Assembly (NCBI GenBank): GCA_017545245.1
Contig: JAFWPB010000056.1
Span: 1-64,000 of the forward strand
From: Clostridiales bacterium
GTDB lineage: Bacteria > Bacillota > Clostridia > Saccharofermentanales > Saccharofermentanaceae
Direction of reading: 5' to 3'
DNA length: 64,000 nt
The notes beneath the pieces were generated by a model that did not search any database, was not told the origin of the DNA, and saw only the letters and a list, made by a program, of their open reading frames with translations. Made by a program: the position numbers and the translations under genes. This document shows positions 26,251 to 36,622 of the stretch, in pieces. The first letter of the stretch is position 1; the number at the start of each line of letters is the position of its first letter.

Positions 26251-27759
26251 ATGGCGAAGAAAACTGCTAGAGATCATATCCTCACCGAAAAAACGGTCAA
26301 GAAAGGAAAGGCGAAGGTCCAGTCTGATTCAAGATTCAAGTCGCTCAAGTCCTTTTCGATCCTGTCCGTAATCATCTTTGCGGCAATCTGTATTGTATTC
26401 AATATTCTTTTCGACAAGCTTTTTGATAAGACTCTGACATTTGATGCTTCCTCTGTTCAGATCAATACAGTTGGATCGTTTACTCGTTCATATTTGAAGA
26501 GCCTGGATAAAAAAGTGGAGATCATCGGCCTTTTCGATAAGAATGATACATCTAAGGAATGGTACGATTATTTCATTCCGATCATCGATGATTATGAGGC
26601 AAAAGCTGACGGAAAGATCACCGTATCCTACATTGATCCGAGTGTGAATCCTTTTATCATGACCGAGCTTGATCCGAATAATATGTTTGGAATCAAGGCC
26701 GACACATATGTGATCCGAAGTGGAGACCGCCTGATCAGTATTGATCCGTATCAGTGCTTCCAGTACGATCAGGATATTCTCAACACATATGGTCTGAGAA
26801 TGCTGACGGCAAATGACGTGGAACTGAATATCACAGGAAGTATCATGTATGTCGTTTCCGAGAATCCGCTTCATGCCTATTACCTGACCGGTCATAATGA
26901 GAATACGAGTCATTCCAATCTTGATAATATCCTGCTCTCACTGAGTATGGTCAGCCAGGACCTCAATCTCACAGATGGTACGACGACTATTCCTTCCGAC
27001 TGCGATATTATTATGATCCTTCAGCCGATGCACGATATCTCTACGCATGAGAGAGACCTTCTGCGTTATTATCTCGATGAGGGCGGTGTAGTGCTGATCG
27101 TGAATGATTTCAGCAATAATAAAACTGTCGATTATACGAATCTGAATGAAGTGACCCGTTACAGAGGAATCAGTATGGAGACCGGTCTTCTTCACGAGAA
27201 TGATACACGGTATCTTCTGCATAGTGACGATCCGTATTCGTCTTTGGGCATTTCGGATCCGGAGAGTACGACTTTTAAGAACGGATCTTATAATACGTCC
27301 TATAACCGCTATATGAGTCTTTATCAGGAAGCGGCATCCGATATCGTTGCCGGAGCTTTGCTCACGACTTCGGATATGGCCAGTGTAGATTACCTGAATA
27401 TGACGGTCAACAATGATCTTTCAGTTGGAACCTATCCGATCGTTTTGAAGGGTGTCAAGTCTGAGGTAGAAGGTGCACTTCTTGTATTTGCAACTGCCGA
27501 TTTTACTTCGGATAACTATTTCTCGGTTAAAACACTGAATGATTCGAACGCCGAATTTATCTATAACTGCATCGGATCATCCTGTACGACCAATATCTCG
27601 GTTCCGTATATTCCGGAAAAAACGATACCGAATTACAATCTGACTCAGCCTCTCTCAAGTAATGCGGCGACGCTCTGGTCTGTGGTCGTAATGACGCTCA
27701 TTCCAATCGGCGGACTGATTTGTGGTATTGCGATCTATAAGAGAAGACGCCATCTGTGA
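26251..27759 (+). CDS. GldG-like ABC-type auxiliary membrane protein
   Basis: A 502-residue protein with a Lys-rich N terminus, a membrane helix at about 33-53, a large extracytoplasmic domain with the GldG-type segment (KKVEIIGLFDKND and YYLTGHNENT), and a C-terminal helix near 475-497 (LWSVVVMTLIPIGGLICGIAIY). It resembles the ABC-type uncharacterised auxiliary component that accompanies GldA/GldF-like pairs. GGGGGGAGATG precedes the start. The substrate is unknown. Confidence 0.85.
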   Translation: MAKKTARDHILTEKTVKKGKAKVQSDSRFKSLKSFSILSVIIFAAICIVFNILFDKLFDKTLTFDASSVQINTVGSFTRSYLKSLDKKVEIIGLFDKNDTSKEWYDYFIPIIDDYEAKADGKITVSYIDPSVNPFIMTELDPNNMFGIKADTYVIRSGDRLISIDPYQCFQYDQDILNTYGLRMLTANDVELNITGSIMYVVSENPLHAYYLTGHNENTSHSNLDNILLSLSMVSQDLNLTDGTTTIPSDCDIIMILQPMHDISTHERDLLRYYLDEGGVVLIVNDFSNNKTVDYTNLNEVTRYRGISMETGLLHENDTRYLLHSDDPYSSLGISDPESTTFKNGSYNTSYNRYMSLYQEAASDIVAGALLTTSDMASVDYLNMTVNNDLSVGTYPIVLKGVKSEVEGALLVFATADFTSDNYFSVKTLNDSNAEFIYNCIGSSCTTNISVPYIPEKTIPNYNLTQPLSSNAATLWSVVVMTLIPIGGLICGIAIYKRRRHL

Positions 27760-27774
27760 TGTGAGGAGAGAATC

Positions 27775-29292
27775 GTGAAGGGTGAAATGAAAAAACTGCT
27801 GTTACCGCTCATTATTCTCGGCTGCCTCGTGGTGGCTTTGATCGTGTACCTTGTCGTGGATATCGTTCAAAAGAATAATCTGGAACAGGAACTGAAGATT
27901 AAGACCATCGAAATCGTGGATGCAACACAGGTAGAAACGATCCGTATTGACAGTTCGAAAGACGGATATATCACTTTTTCTTTTGATAAGGACGGAAAGG
28001 TGGTCAAGGCCGACCATAATGGAGAGATTTTTGAAAGAGAAGATCTGTATTACACTTCCATCGAAGATCTTCTAGCGAATTTCTCCAATCTTGTTCTGGT
28101 AAAAGACCTGAATGATCCTTCTTTGGTAAAAAGTACATATGGACTGGATCCGGCAAACTATCAGGTGACGTTCACAAATAAAGACGGTTCCCAGTCAAGC
28201 CTTTTCTTCGGTGATGCATTGTCCGATAAGACCGGAGTCTATGCCTTTACCAATAAAACTGACTCAGTCGTTGTTGCGAAATATTTCTATTACGAGAATC
28301 TTAGCCAGGGATTTGAAAACTATCTGAATCAATTAGCTGTTTCCCTTGATCGTTTGAGTGTTTCACGGATTACTTTCAATCGTACCTCAACCAATGACAA
28401 AATCGTCGTGAAACCGCAGCAGGAGCTTTTGGCAAGCTCGATTTCTAAGTCATACTATGCTGTTATCGAACCGATCGAACGCGAGCCTTCGGACAGGTTG
28501 ACGAGCCTTCTGGATACAATGCTGAATCTTCAGGTCAATTCGTTTCTTCCAATCAAGACCGAGGAGTATGCGAAATATGGACTCGATCAGCCGGAGTATG
28601 TGTTCGACTATGAACTGCTGAATGGAGAGAAGATCCACTTGATCCTTTCCAAGGAAATCGGCGGCTACTACTATGGCAGTATTTCCGGAAATCCATATTG
28701 CTTCCGCGTGTTTGCTTCCTCGCTGGTCGGATTGAATCTTCCGCTTTCTGAATTGATCGACTTTAGACTTTTGCATGAGTATTTGAATACTGTTGCCAAC
28801 GTAAAAGTGAAAATGCCGGAAGGTACATTTGAAATGGAGTTCCAGACAGGAACTTCCCAGTCCCTTACCAGTGATGAAACGGTGATCCGCCTGGATGGCC
28901 GTGATGCAAAGGTTTTTTCAGCCAAGAGCGGTACCTGCTACGGAGCTTTGCTTTTCACATCGATCTTCAACATGAATATAAGCCGTGTGGATAAGACGGC
29001 AGCGCCTGTTCTGGGAACGCCAGATGCAAGTATTTTCGTGACTCCGATGCAGGGCGTTTCCTATTCAGTTAAACTTCAGAAAGTGGATGCTTCGGGTTCG
29101 GAGTACTATTGCTTCATCAACGATGCGTATAGTGGATTTATTTTGGACAGAAGCGTATTATATAGGGATAATGGTCAGTTCCTGACGGACTATGGCATCT
29201 GGGATGCCTATGAACTCACTAAGGAAGCCATCACGAATAAAGACGTGAATGGTATGTATGACCGCGTAGATAAGGAAAAAGCGGATGCCTGA
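27775..29292 (+). CDS. DUF4340-domain membrane-anchored protein
   Basis: A 505-residue protein with one N-terminal membrane helix (LLLPLIILGCLVVALIVYLVV) and a long extracytoplasmic region containing two copies of the DUF4340 beta-rich pattern (for example KSTYGLDPANYQVTFTNKD and EYAKYGLDQPEYVFDYELL). DUF4340 proteins consistently follow GldG-like genes in Firmicutes and are assumed to be accessory parts of that exporter. GTG start after TGAGGAGAG. Its end overlaps the next gene by eight bases. Confidence 0.87.
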   Translation: MKGEMKKLLLPLIILGCLVVALIVYLVVDIVQKNNLEQELKIKTIEIVDATQVETIRIDSSKDGYITFSFDKDGKVVKADHNGEIFEREDLYYTSIEDLLANFSNLVLVKDLNDPSLVKSTYGLDPANYQVTFTNKDGSQSSLFFGDALSDKTGVYAFTNKTDSVVVAKYFYYENLSQGFENYLNQLAVSLDRLSVSRITFNRTSTNDKIVVKPQQELLASSISKSYYAVIEPIEREPSDRLTSLLDTMLNLQVNSFLPIKTEEYAKYGLDQPEYVFDYELLNGEKIHLILSKEIGGYYYGSISGNPYCFRVFASSLVGLNLPLSELIDFRLLHEYLNTVANVKVKMPEGTFEMEFQTGTSQSLTSDETVIRLDGRDAKVFSAKSGTCYGALLFTSIFNMNISRVDKTAAPVLGTPDASIFVTPMQGVSYSVKLQKVDASGSEYYCFINDAYSGFILDRSVLYRDNGQFLTDYGIWDAYELTKEAITNKDVNGMYDRVDKEKADA

Positions 29293-30472
29293 GAGAAATA
29301 TAAACACGAAACCGGAAAATCGTGAAAAACCTAAAAAGAAGAGTGGAAGCATTGGTCATTCGACCATTTTGCTGGTCTTGCTGTGTGTGATCCTGATTGC
29401 TGTTTCTGTGGTGCTTGTGTTCATGCTGAAACACCATAACGAAGCTAAACAGGGAGCCAATGAACAGTTGCGCCTTTCTGCGATCGCCGGTTTTGACTGT
29501 GAATATACCGAAGCCCAGCAGTTATACCCGTTCATGAATGGACTTTTGAAAGTCGGTACAGGCAAGGTTACCTATATGTCAATTTCCGGTAATGAGATTT
29601 ATGGTGTCGATGTAGAAATGAGTAACCCGATCTGCAGAATTGCCGGTAATTACGCATTGGTTGCGGATTCCGAAGGATTCTTCTGTGCTATGTTTTCCGA
29701 AGAGGGACAGGTCTATACGAAGCATATGACCGGAAAGATCGGAAACATCGCATTGACACCTTCCGGATTAAGTGCCGTGATCATTGATGAAGGCAAGTCT
29801 TTCGGTGATGTGTATATCATGGATAAGGACGCTTCCTTTCTGGCACAGTGGACTTCCAATGAATCCGGTTACCCGATCTCTCTTGAGTTTTCACCGGATG
29901 AATCCACTCTGAGCGTGTCTTTGGTTGATACCGATGCTTCGCAGATGGTGCCGCATGTGAAGATGTTCTCCATTCCGAAGGATTCCGCGTCAAAAAAGCC
30001 TTCTGAGTATGCATTCTATACACCGGGCGTGTCCGATATCATGCCGCTTCTTGCATATGGTAGTAATTCGATCGTTGCCGTGGCCGGTATCAGTGATCTG
30101 GCTGTAGTCGGGAATGGGGAGTGCAAACTGGTAAGTCCCGCTTTTGCCTGTCTGACCAGTGTTTTCGGCTATGACGGCGGATTTGCCGTGATTTGCTCGG
30201 ATGGCCTTGATCAGCCGATCCGTCTTGCAATATTTGATAGTAATGGAAATAAGAAAACGGAGATTGCTTTGGGAAACCAGCTTCTCCATTATGATGTTTC
30301 AGGTTCATCTGCACTCATCGCAGTCGATGAGAAGGTTCTGCTGATCGATCTTTCTTCCGGGAAGATCTTGTCGACCATTCCTGTAGATGAGACGATCCTT
30401 CGTGTCTCATTCTTCGGGAAGAAGAATATCTGCATCGTTACATCAGTAGGTGTGCGTGAGCTAGCGATCTAA
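29285..30472 (+). CDS. Membrane-anchored beta-propeller-like protein (DUF5711-like)
   Basis: A 395-residue protein with a charged cytoplasmic start, a membrane helix at about 25-48 (TILLVLLCVILIAVSVVLVFML) and an extracytoplasmic domain of repeated four-stranded blade-like units (GNYALVADSEGFFCAMF, SGLSAVIIDEGKSFGDVYIMD, SSALIAVDEKVLLIDL). This pattern matches DUF5711-type WD40-like proteins. It overlaps the DUF4340 gene by eight bases and is probably the last component of the exporter operon. It may bind the substrate or the cell wall; that is inference. Confidence 0.78.
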   Translation: MPERNINTKPENREKPKKKSGSIGHSTILLVLLCVILIAVSVVLVFMLKHHNEAKQGANEQLRLSAIAGFDCEYTEAQQLYPFMNGLLKVGTGKVTYMSISGNEIYGVDVEMSNPICRIAGNYALVADSEGFFCAMFSEEGQVYTKHMTGKIGNIALTPSGLSAVIIDEGKSFGDVYIMDKDASFLAQWTSNESGYPISLEFSPDESTLSVSLVDTDASQMVPHVKMFSIPKDSASKKPSEYAFYTPGVSDIMPLLAYGSNSIVAVAGISDLAVVGNGECKLVSPAFACLTSVFGYDGGFAVICSDGLDQPIRLAIFDSNGNKKTEIALGNQLLHYDVSGSSALIAVDEKVLLIDLSSGKILSTIPVDETILRVSFFGKKNICIVTSVGVRELAI

Positions 30473-30484
30473 GGAGAAACGGAT

Positions 30485-31135
30485 ATGGAATCAGAATTAA
30501 AAATCAAGTTTCCTTCTTCAAAAGAACTGTACGAGGTAGTGGATTCTTCCTGGTTCAAGAGTGCGGTATTTACGGAAGATGAAAAGACGGAAGAATATGT
30601 TAACCGCTATTTTGATTCTTCCAGCCGTGTGTTGTTGAGTAAACATGTGTCCGTACGCGTACGTCATATTCTCGGTCAGAATTATGTACATACCGTCAAG
30701 CTGGGCGGAAAGAGCGTAGATGGTTTTTCCCAACGCTATGAATGGAATCAGGATTCGAAGAATGCCGAATTTGATGTGAAGCGTTTCTTGAAGAATGCGG
30801 CCGTCTGCGATGATCCAATCGAGCTTCTTCAGGAGGCTTTGGTTCCTGTTACAGATGAAAAACTGATCGAGATCTGTCAGACAAGATTTAAGAGAAAGAC
30901 GATCACAGCGGGCTTTGGAGACAGTATCTTCGAAATCTGCCTGGACGATGGCGCATGTATCGCCGGTGACAAGAGCCTTCCGATCTGTGAGATGGAGATC
31001 GAACTGTTATCCGGAAATACCCAGGATGTAATTGAATTCGGACATCTGGTGGAGAACCACTCGAACGGAGAGTTTTCGAATCTTTCCAAATATGGAAGAT
31101 GTCTAGCCCTTTTGAACGAGGAGAAAAATGTATGA
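30485..31135 (+). CDS. CYTH-domain triphosphate-tunnel protein
   Basis: A 216-residue CYTH/TTM-fold protein. The diagnostic EXEXK motif is ESELK at residues 2-6. Further tunnel-lining charged residues appear in VSVRVRHILG, TVKLGGKS and PICEMEIELLSG. Family members hydrolyse inorganic triphosphate or thiamine triphosphate, or make cyclic nucleotides; the present substrate is not predictable, though inorganic triphosphatase is the usual bacterial activity. Spaced 12 bases from the upstream gene and overlapping the flavoprotein gene by ATGA. Confidence 0.86.
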   Translation: MESELKIKFPSSKELYEVVDSSWFKSAVFTEDEKTEEYVNRYFDSSSRVLLSKHVSVRVRHILGQNYVHTVKLGGKSVDGFSQRYEWNQDSKNAEFDVKRFLKNAAVCDDPIELLQEALVPVTDEKLIEICQTRFKRKTITAGFGDSIFEICLDDGACIAGDKSLPICEMEIELLSGNTQDVIEFGHLVENHSNGEFSNLSKYGRCLALLNEEKNV

Positions 31136-32427
31136 CTGAACAAGCGCCAATCTGGGATCTGATCATCATCGGAGGCGGCGCTTCCGGAATGAGTGCAGCG
31201 GTTTCCTATCAGAAGATGCATATGGATCGCATGAACAGTTACGGACAGGTGCTGGTTCTGGAGAAAAACGATCGTGTCGGGAAAAAAGTTCTGGCAACGG
31301 GAAATGGCAGATGCAATCTTTCGAACAAAGATATGGCCTTGACGCATTTTCATTCGCATGAGACAGCCTGGGCAGAAAGCGTCCTTCGTCTGGTCGATTC
31401 CGAGTCAGTGCTGACATTCCTTGGCGAGATCGGTATTCCGGTCGCTTCCGAAGGGAACAAGATCTTCCCGATGAGTAAGAGTGCTTCCTCCGTGGTCGAT
31501 GCTTTCCGCTTTGCCATGAAAGAGTGTAATGTCTCTTTAGAAACCGATGCTGAGGTCGAATCAATCGAGAAGACCGAAGATATTTTCAGTGTATATACCA
31601 AGAACGGGAACGCTTTTTTTAGTAATCACATCATCGTTGCCTGCGGCGGTGCATGTGCGCCGAGCCTGGGCACGACGGGAGACGGGTATAAGTGGCTGAA
31701 CAAGTTCGGCCATAAAGTCTTTGCGCCGAAGCCTTCGATCGTGCAGGTCGTAACCGATAATTCTGTGACAAAAACACTTTCCGGTCTGAAACTGGATTGT
31801 GATCTTTCCCTTAACAGTAAAGATATGCTTCTGGCCCATCAGTATGGTGAAGTTCTTTTCACGGATTATGGGCTTTCCGGACCTGCAGTATTTCAGGTGT
31901 CCGGTGTCGTATCCAGATATAACCGCAAGAATGGGCTTTCCATTCCAATGACGATCTCGCTGAAGCTTTTTAATGACGAAGAACTCCGTCTGATACGTGT
32001 TGAGATTGGCCGAAGGATCAGTGCCTGGGGCGAGAGAACGCTCGATCAGCTCCTGATCGGTATCCTTCCGGGAAAGATTGCTTCCATGCTCTTAAAGTCG
32101 GCTCTGGCAAGACCGCTCAGTATACTGATTGCAACGCTTTCCAATGAGGATATCGAGAAGATCGTGAAGACCCTCAAGGCTTGGAAATTCGAGGTGATCG
32201 GAACCAAGTCTCTGGAGTTTGCCCAGACGACGATCGGTGGCGCGGATGTTTCTGAATTCTCTTATGAAACTATGGAATCGAATCTTGTTCCCGGTCTTTT
32301 TGCCTGCGGTGAGGTCCTGGATGTCGACGGAGATTGTGGAGGCTATAACCTGACATGGGCGTTTGCTTCCGGAATCCTGGCAGGGCGTTCGGTCGCACTT
32401 CATGCGGAGGACGAACATGCAGAGTGA
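31132..32427 (+). CDS. BaiN/HI0933-like NAD(P)/FAD-dependent oxidoreductase
   Basis: A 431-residue flavoprotein of the HI0933 family. The N-terminal FAD-binding Rossmann motif is IIIGGGASGMSAA, and the family hallmark GNGRCNLSN follows. The C-terminal block has VDGDCGGYNLTWAFASG, another signature. Related BaiN proteins reduce steroid or other unsaturated substrates, but most members have no known substrate. ATG at 31132 follows GAGGAG and overlaps the CYTH stop; the longer reading frame from 31099 is rejected. Translationally coupled to another flavoprotein. Confidence 0.9.
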   Translation: MTEQAPIWDLIIIGGGASGMSAAVSYQKMHMDRMNSYGQVLVLEKNDRVGKKVLATGNGRCNLSNKDMALTHFHSHETAWAESVLRLVDSESVLTFLGEIGIPVASEGNKIFPMSKSASSVVDAFRFAMKECNVSLETDAEVESIEKTEDIFSVYTKNGNAFFSNHIIVACGGACAPSLGTTGDGYKWLNKFGHKVFAPKPSIVQVVTDNSVTKTLSGLKLDCDLSLNSKDMLLAHQYGEVLFTDYGLSGPAVFQVSGVVSRYNRKNGLSIPMTISLKLFNDEELRLIRVEIGRRISAWGERTLDQLLIGILPGKIASMLLKSALARPLSILIATLSNEDIEKIVKTLKAWKFEVIGTKSLEFAQTTIGGADVSEFSYETMESNLVPGLFACGEVLDVDGDCGGYNLTWAFASGILAGRSVALHAEDEHAE

Positions 32428-34036
32428 TATTTCTCTCTCGATTCCGCTACGTGTATACGAGACCCTTCCGAAGAGCGCGTCTCCATATACAGACTTTAAG
32501 GATATCCGTGCGTATTTTGAGAAAAAGTCGAAGAAGAAACTTCCGAAATACTGCTATTTCCTGAAAAAATCCATCGATGCCCGTCATAAAAACGATATCC
32601 GTGTCGTTATATCCGCACGTTTTCAGGACACGGACTTTTTGCCGCAGCTGCTTGCTCCTGTTTTCCATACTCTTCGGGTACAGCCTGAAGAAAAGAAGCG
32701 AGTCGTGGTTTGTGGAAGCGGTCCTGCAGGTTTGTTTGCCTGTGCGGCTTTGGTGGAAGCCGGCCTTTCTCCGATCCTCCTTGAAAGAGGTCGCGATGTG
32801 GATACAAGAACGCAGGATGTATCGAAGTTAAAAGAAAGTGGCGAACTGGATCTTGTTTCAAATGTCCAGTTTGGAGAAGGCGGCGCAGGAACGTTTTCTG
32901 ATGGAAAACTATTCAGTGGAGTTTCGGATAAAAGAAGAGACAGCGTTCTTCGGACGTTTGTGAAATATGGTGCTCCCAAGAGTATTCTCTTTGATGCACA
33001 TCCGCACATTGGAACGGATTATCTTCGTAAAGTAGTTCGGAACATGCGCGAAGATCTGTGCGCACACGGGGCGAAAGTGCTTTTTGAGCGGAAATTGAGC
33101 GATATTTCTGTAGTGGATGGAAAGCTTAAGTCGATCACGCATGTTTCCTCTATAGATGGGAGCGATGCTATTGCACTTCCTTGTTCGGCGCTGGTTCTGG
33201 CGATCGGACACAGTGCACGCGATACATTTGCCATGCTGCATTCACGCGGGGTGAATCTGGAGAGCAAGCCATTTGCGGTGGGTGTTCGTATCGAACATCT
33301 GCAGAAAGATATTGATCGTGCGCAGTTTGGAGAGTGCTTCGAAAGCGAGATCCTTCATCCTGCAAACTATAAAGTGGTCACAGCTACCGGGACAGGACGG
33401 AAACTGTATTCTTTCTGCATGTGCCCGGGAGGAGAAGTCGTCTGCGGTTCTTCTGAGGAATCGTCAGTCGTCACGAACGGCATGAGTGAGTATGCGCGTG
33501 ACAAGGATAATGCCAACTCGGCGATGCTTGTGGGCGTGGATGCAGAGGACTTTGGAAGCGATGCCTGGGATGCCGGGATCAAGTTTCAAAGAAAACTCGA
33601 AGCCGATGCTTTTGAAAAAGGAAAAGGCGGTTATTATGCGCCTTCACAGAGAGTCGGCGATTTTCATGCGCATAGAGTTACGACAGCCTGGGGCAAAGTC
33701 ACTCCATCTTATCGGCCGGGCGTTGTCATGGCAGATCTTTGGGAGGTCTTGCCGGATGTGGTTGCCAAAACGCTGGATGAGGGTCTGGTCCTTCTGGAAA
33801 GCAAGATCCACGGATTCAACGATCCGGATGCCGTCATTACAGCCGTTGAAACGAGAAGTTCTTCGCCAGTCCGTATAAGACGGGATGAAAATGGCGAAAG
33901 CCTTGCTGTTTCAGGGATTTTCCCAACAGGTGAGGGTGCAGGATATGCCGGTGGAATCATGAGCTCGGCGATTGACGGGATCCGCCAGGCGGAATCACTT
34001 CTTATGAGATATTTTCAGACAGTTATGGTAGAATAG
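32417..34036 (+). CDS. FAD-dependent dehydrogenase, COG2509-like
   Basis: A 539-residue flavoprotein. About 100 N-terminal residues form a small domain (SLSIPLRVYETLPKSASPY), followed by a Rossmann FAD motif VVCGSGPAGLFACAAL near residue 95 and the family blocks NVQFGEGGAGTFSDGKL and GEGAGYAGGIMSSAIDG. These place it in the uncharacterised COG2509 dehydrogenases. It overlaps the previous gene by 11 bases with CGGAGGA ahead of the ATG. The two adjacent flavoproteins may share a redox partner. Confidence 0.9.
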   Translation: MQSDISLSIPLRVYETLPKSASPYTDFKDIRAYFEKKSKKKLPKYCYFLKKSIDARHKNDIRVVISARFQDTDFLPQLLAPVFHTLRVQPEEKKRVVVCGSGPAGLFACAALVEAGLSPILLERGRDVDTRTQDVSKLKESGELDLVSNVQFGEGGAGTFSDGKLFSGVSDKRRDSVLRTFVKYGAPKSILFDAHPHIGTDYLRKVVRNMREDLCAHGAKVLFERKLSDISVVDGKLKSITHVSSIDGSDAIALPCSALVLAIGHSARDTFAMLHSRGVNLESKPFAVGVRIEHLQKDIDRAQFGECFESEILHPANYKVVTATGTGRKLYSFCMCPGGEVVCGSSEESSVVTNGMSEYARDKDNANSAMLVGVDAEDFGSDAWDAGIKFQRKLEADAFEKGKGGYYAPSQRVGDFHAHRVTTAWGKVTPSYRPGVVMADLWEVLPDVVAKTLDEGLVLLESKIHGFNDPDAVITAVETRSSSPVRIRRDENGESLAVSGIFPTGEGAGYAGGIMSSAIDGIRQAESLLMRYFQTVMVE

Positions 34037-34069
34037 TTGTGCCACTTTGTTGCGAAAGGACACAGTATT

Positions 34070-34804
34070 ATGGAAGTTACGATACTTGGATGCAGTGGCG
34101 GCTATCCAGGCCCGGGTCAGGCGGCTTCAGGATATCTGCTCACGATTAATGATAAGAAAGTGCTGATCGATTGCGGAAGTGGTGTTGTTTCCAATCTTCA
34201 GCTTCATGTTCCGTTAAATGGACTGGACGCGATCTTGATTTCACACCTTCATGCTGACCACTATAGTGATCTTATGGTCATGCGCTATGCGATCGATATG
34301 AATGCCAAGCATGGCATGGAATTCCGCGATATCCCGATTTTTGCGCCGAAGACACCGGAAGATGTTATTCATTCTCTGACCAGCGACTGGAAGTACAAGA
34401 TCGGATATATCGGACACGAATCGGAATTGCCGCTGTTTGGAGCGAAGGCGAAGTTTTTCCGTACCAAGCATCCGGTGGAGTGTTATGGTATCCGTGTCGA
34501 GCATGAAGGCAAAGTGTTTGTTTATACTGCGGATGCTTCCGTGGATTCGCTTCTGGCTGGATATCTTGACGATGCAGATCTCGCTATCATGGACTGCGGA
34601 GAAATCGAAGCGGCAAGAAGACCGAATATGCTTCATCTTACGCCTAAGGAGTGCTATTCTTGTGCAAAAGCACTTCGGGTCAAGAAGACGATCCTTTCCC
34701 ATCTTGTTCCGTTTTATGACAGGGAAGATGTGGAGCTCGAGGCACGTGCCTGCGGCGACTGGAATTTTGAACTGGCTCAGGTGAATAAGACATACAGGAT
34801 CTGA
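34070..34804 (+). CDS. MBL-fold metallohydrolase (RNase Z-like)
   Basis: A 244-residue metallo-beta-lactamase-fold protein. The metal-binding motif SHLHADH is intact; further ligands lie in TKHPVECYG, the AD of YTADAS and SHLVPF. The start MEVTILGCSGGYPGPGQ resembles RNase Z/ElaC-related phosphodiesterases, but the substrate is unknown and the exosite arm of true RNase Z is not evident. ATG at 34070 follows AAAGGA; upstream in-frame codons are not used. Stands 33 bases after the flavoprotein gene. Confidence 0.87.
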   Translation: MEVTILGCSGGYPGPGQAASGYLLTINDKKVLIDCGSGVVSNLQLHVPLNGLDAILISHLHADHYSDLMVMRYAIDMNAKHGMEFRDIPIFAPKTPEDVIHSLTSDWKYKIGYIGHESELPLFGAKAKFFRTKHPVECYGIRVEHEGKVFVYTADASVDSLLAGYLDDADLAIMDCGEIEAARRPNMLHLTPKECYSCAKALRVKKTILSHLVPFYDREDVELEARACGDWNFELAQVNKTYRI

Positions 34805-34865
34805 GATCCGAACGAATGAATTCGATTGAACTGTAATTTAAATCATAAAAAGGGGAGATATATTT

Positions 34866-35156
34866 ATGAGTACAGAAAAAGATAAGAACAAGGCGGTCAT
34901 TACAGTCGTTGGTTGTGACGCGGTCGGCATTATTGCGAAGATCTCCGCACTTCTGGCGGAAGAAGATGTCAACATCAATGACATCACACAAACGATCCTG
35001 GACGATATCTTTACCATGATCATGCTGGTTGACCTGAAGAATGCCAAGTCTGAGATGAAAGCCCTTTCCGATAAACTCGACAAAGTCGGCGAGGAGATCG
35101 GCGTATCCATCCGGATCCAGCATACGGATCTGTTCTATGCGATGCACCGTATCTGA
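34866..35156 (+). CDS. ACT-domain protein (UPF0237-like)
   Basis: A 96-residue ACT-domain protein. The pattern KAVITVVGCDAVGIIAKIS, ININDITQTI and FTMIMLVDL is the standard beta-alpha-beta ACT layout, as in GcvR and UPF0237 proteins. ACT domains usually bind amino acids. The RBS is GGGGAGATAT. It almost always accompanies the DUF711 gene that follows, which suggests joint function, but that function is unknown. Confidence 0.9.
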   Translation: MSTEKDKNKAVITVVGCDAVGIIAKISALLAEEDVNINDITQTILDDIFTMIMLVDLKNAKSEMKALSDKLDKVGEEIGVSIRIQHTDLFYAMHRI

Positions 35157-35224
35157 GAAATTCTGAGAGCAAGTGCTTTTGAATCGGAAAGAAATAGAAT
35201 TATCGAAAGATTGTAGGGATATAT

Positions 35225-36583
35225 ATGATTACAGATTTTGAAGTTTTAGAGACCGTACGGATGTTCCAGGAACAGCATCTGGATGTACGTACCATTACCA
35301 TGGGAATCAACCTGATGGACTGCGCGGCGGATACGCCTGAGAAGTCCTGTCAGAAGATATACGATAAAATCACGAAATACGCAAAAGACCTCGTTAAGGT
35401 CGGTGAGGAAATTACGGAAAAATACCGTGTTCCGATCGTGAACAAGCGTATCTCCGTAACGCCGATCTCCATCGTGGCTGCGGCTTCCGGTGCGAAGGAC
35501 TATACTATGTTTGCCAAGACGTTGGACCGTGCGGCGAAAGCATGCGGCGTCAACTTTATCGGTGGTTTTTCCGCGATGGTGCAGAAGGGTTATACAGTAA
35601 GTGACAAGCGCCTGATCGACTCGATTCCGGAGAGTCTTGCAATAACCGATAACGTTTGCTCCTCGATCAATCTGGCTTCTACGCGTTCAGGTATCAATAT
35701 GGACGCAGTCAGAGATATGGGTGAGATCATCAAGAAGACAGCAGAAGCAACAAAAGACAGAGACGCACTCGGATGCGCCAAGCTCGTTGTCTTCGCCAAT
35801 GCGCCGGAAGATAACCCGTTCATGGCAGGTGCTTTCCTCGGACCTGGTGAACCGGAATGCGTTATCAATGTCGGTATTTCCGGTCCAGGTGTAATTAAAG
35901 CAGCATTGGAGACAGTAAAAGGTGAGGATCTTGGTGTTGTTGCGGAGACCATCAAAAAGGCAGCGTTTAAGATCACACGTGTTGGTGAACTGGTTGCGCG
36001 CGAAGCTTCTCAGAGATTGAATGTACCGTTCGGTATTATCGACCTTTCTCTGGCTCCGACACCGGCTGTCGGTGACTCTGTCGGCCGTATCCTTGAAGAG
36101 TTCGGTCTGGAGCACTGTGGAGCATGGGGCACAACTGCAGCTCTGGCTATGTTGAACGATGCAGTCAAGAAGGGTGGAACCATGGCGTCTTCCTTCGTAG
36201 GCGGCCTGTCCGGTGCTTTTATCCCGGTATCCGAAGATGAAGGCATGATCGAAGTGGCGGAAAAAGGTTTCCTGAGACTCGAAAAACTCGAAGCTATGAC
36301 TTGTGTCTGCTCCGTAGGTCTCGATATGATCGCGATTCCTGGTGATACACCTGCATCAACGATTTCCGGCATTATTGCGGATGAGATGGCACTGGGTACC
36401 TTTAATAACAAGACGACCGCTGTACGCGTCATTCCTGTTCCAGGTAAGAAGGTAGGCGACCAGGTCGAATTTGGCGGACTTTTGGGCTATGCACCGATCA
36501 TGGAAGTTAATACGGCTTCGTCTGAGGCGTTTATCTCTCGTGGCGGTCGTATCCCGGCACCGATACATAGTATGAGAAATTAA
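35225..36583 (+). CDS. PFL/DUF711 (UPF0210) family protein
   Basis: A 452-residue protein of the UPF0210/DUF711 family, distantly related in fold to pyruvate formate-lyase-like (glycyl radical superfamily) proteins but without a glycyl-radical motif. Family markers are [40 protein letters not shown] and [15 protein letters not shown]. No enzymatic role is known. Paired with the ACT protein; a copy of AGTGCTTTT lies 23 bases before a TAGAAT at 35195-35200, upstream of its start. Confidence 0.93.
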   Translation: MITDFEVLETVRMFQEQHLDVRTITMGINLMDCAADTPEKSCQKIYDKITKYAKDLVKVGEEITEKYRVPIVNKRISVTPISIVAAASGAKDYTMFAKTLDRAAKACGVNFIGGFSAMVQKGYTVSDKRLIDSIPESLAITDNVCSSINLASTRSGINMDAVRDMGEIIKKTAEATKDRDALGCAKLVVFANAPEDNPFMAGAFLGPGEPECVINVGISGPGVIKAALETVKGEDLGVVAETIKKAAFKITRVGELVAREASQRLNVPFGIIDLSLAPTPAVGDSVGRILEEFGLEHCGAWGTTAALAMLNDAVKKGGTMASSFVGGLSGAFIPVSEDEGMIEVAEKGFLRLEKLEAMTCVCSVGLDMIAIPGDTPASTISGIIADEMALGTFNNKTTAVRVIPVPGKKVGDQVEFGGLLGYAPIMEVNTASSEAFISRGGRIPAPIHSMRN

Positions 36584-36622
36584 TGAAAGAATAAGAAGAA
36601 ATTATTTAAAGGAGGATCATGC

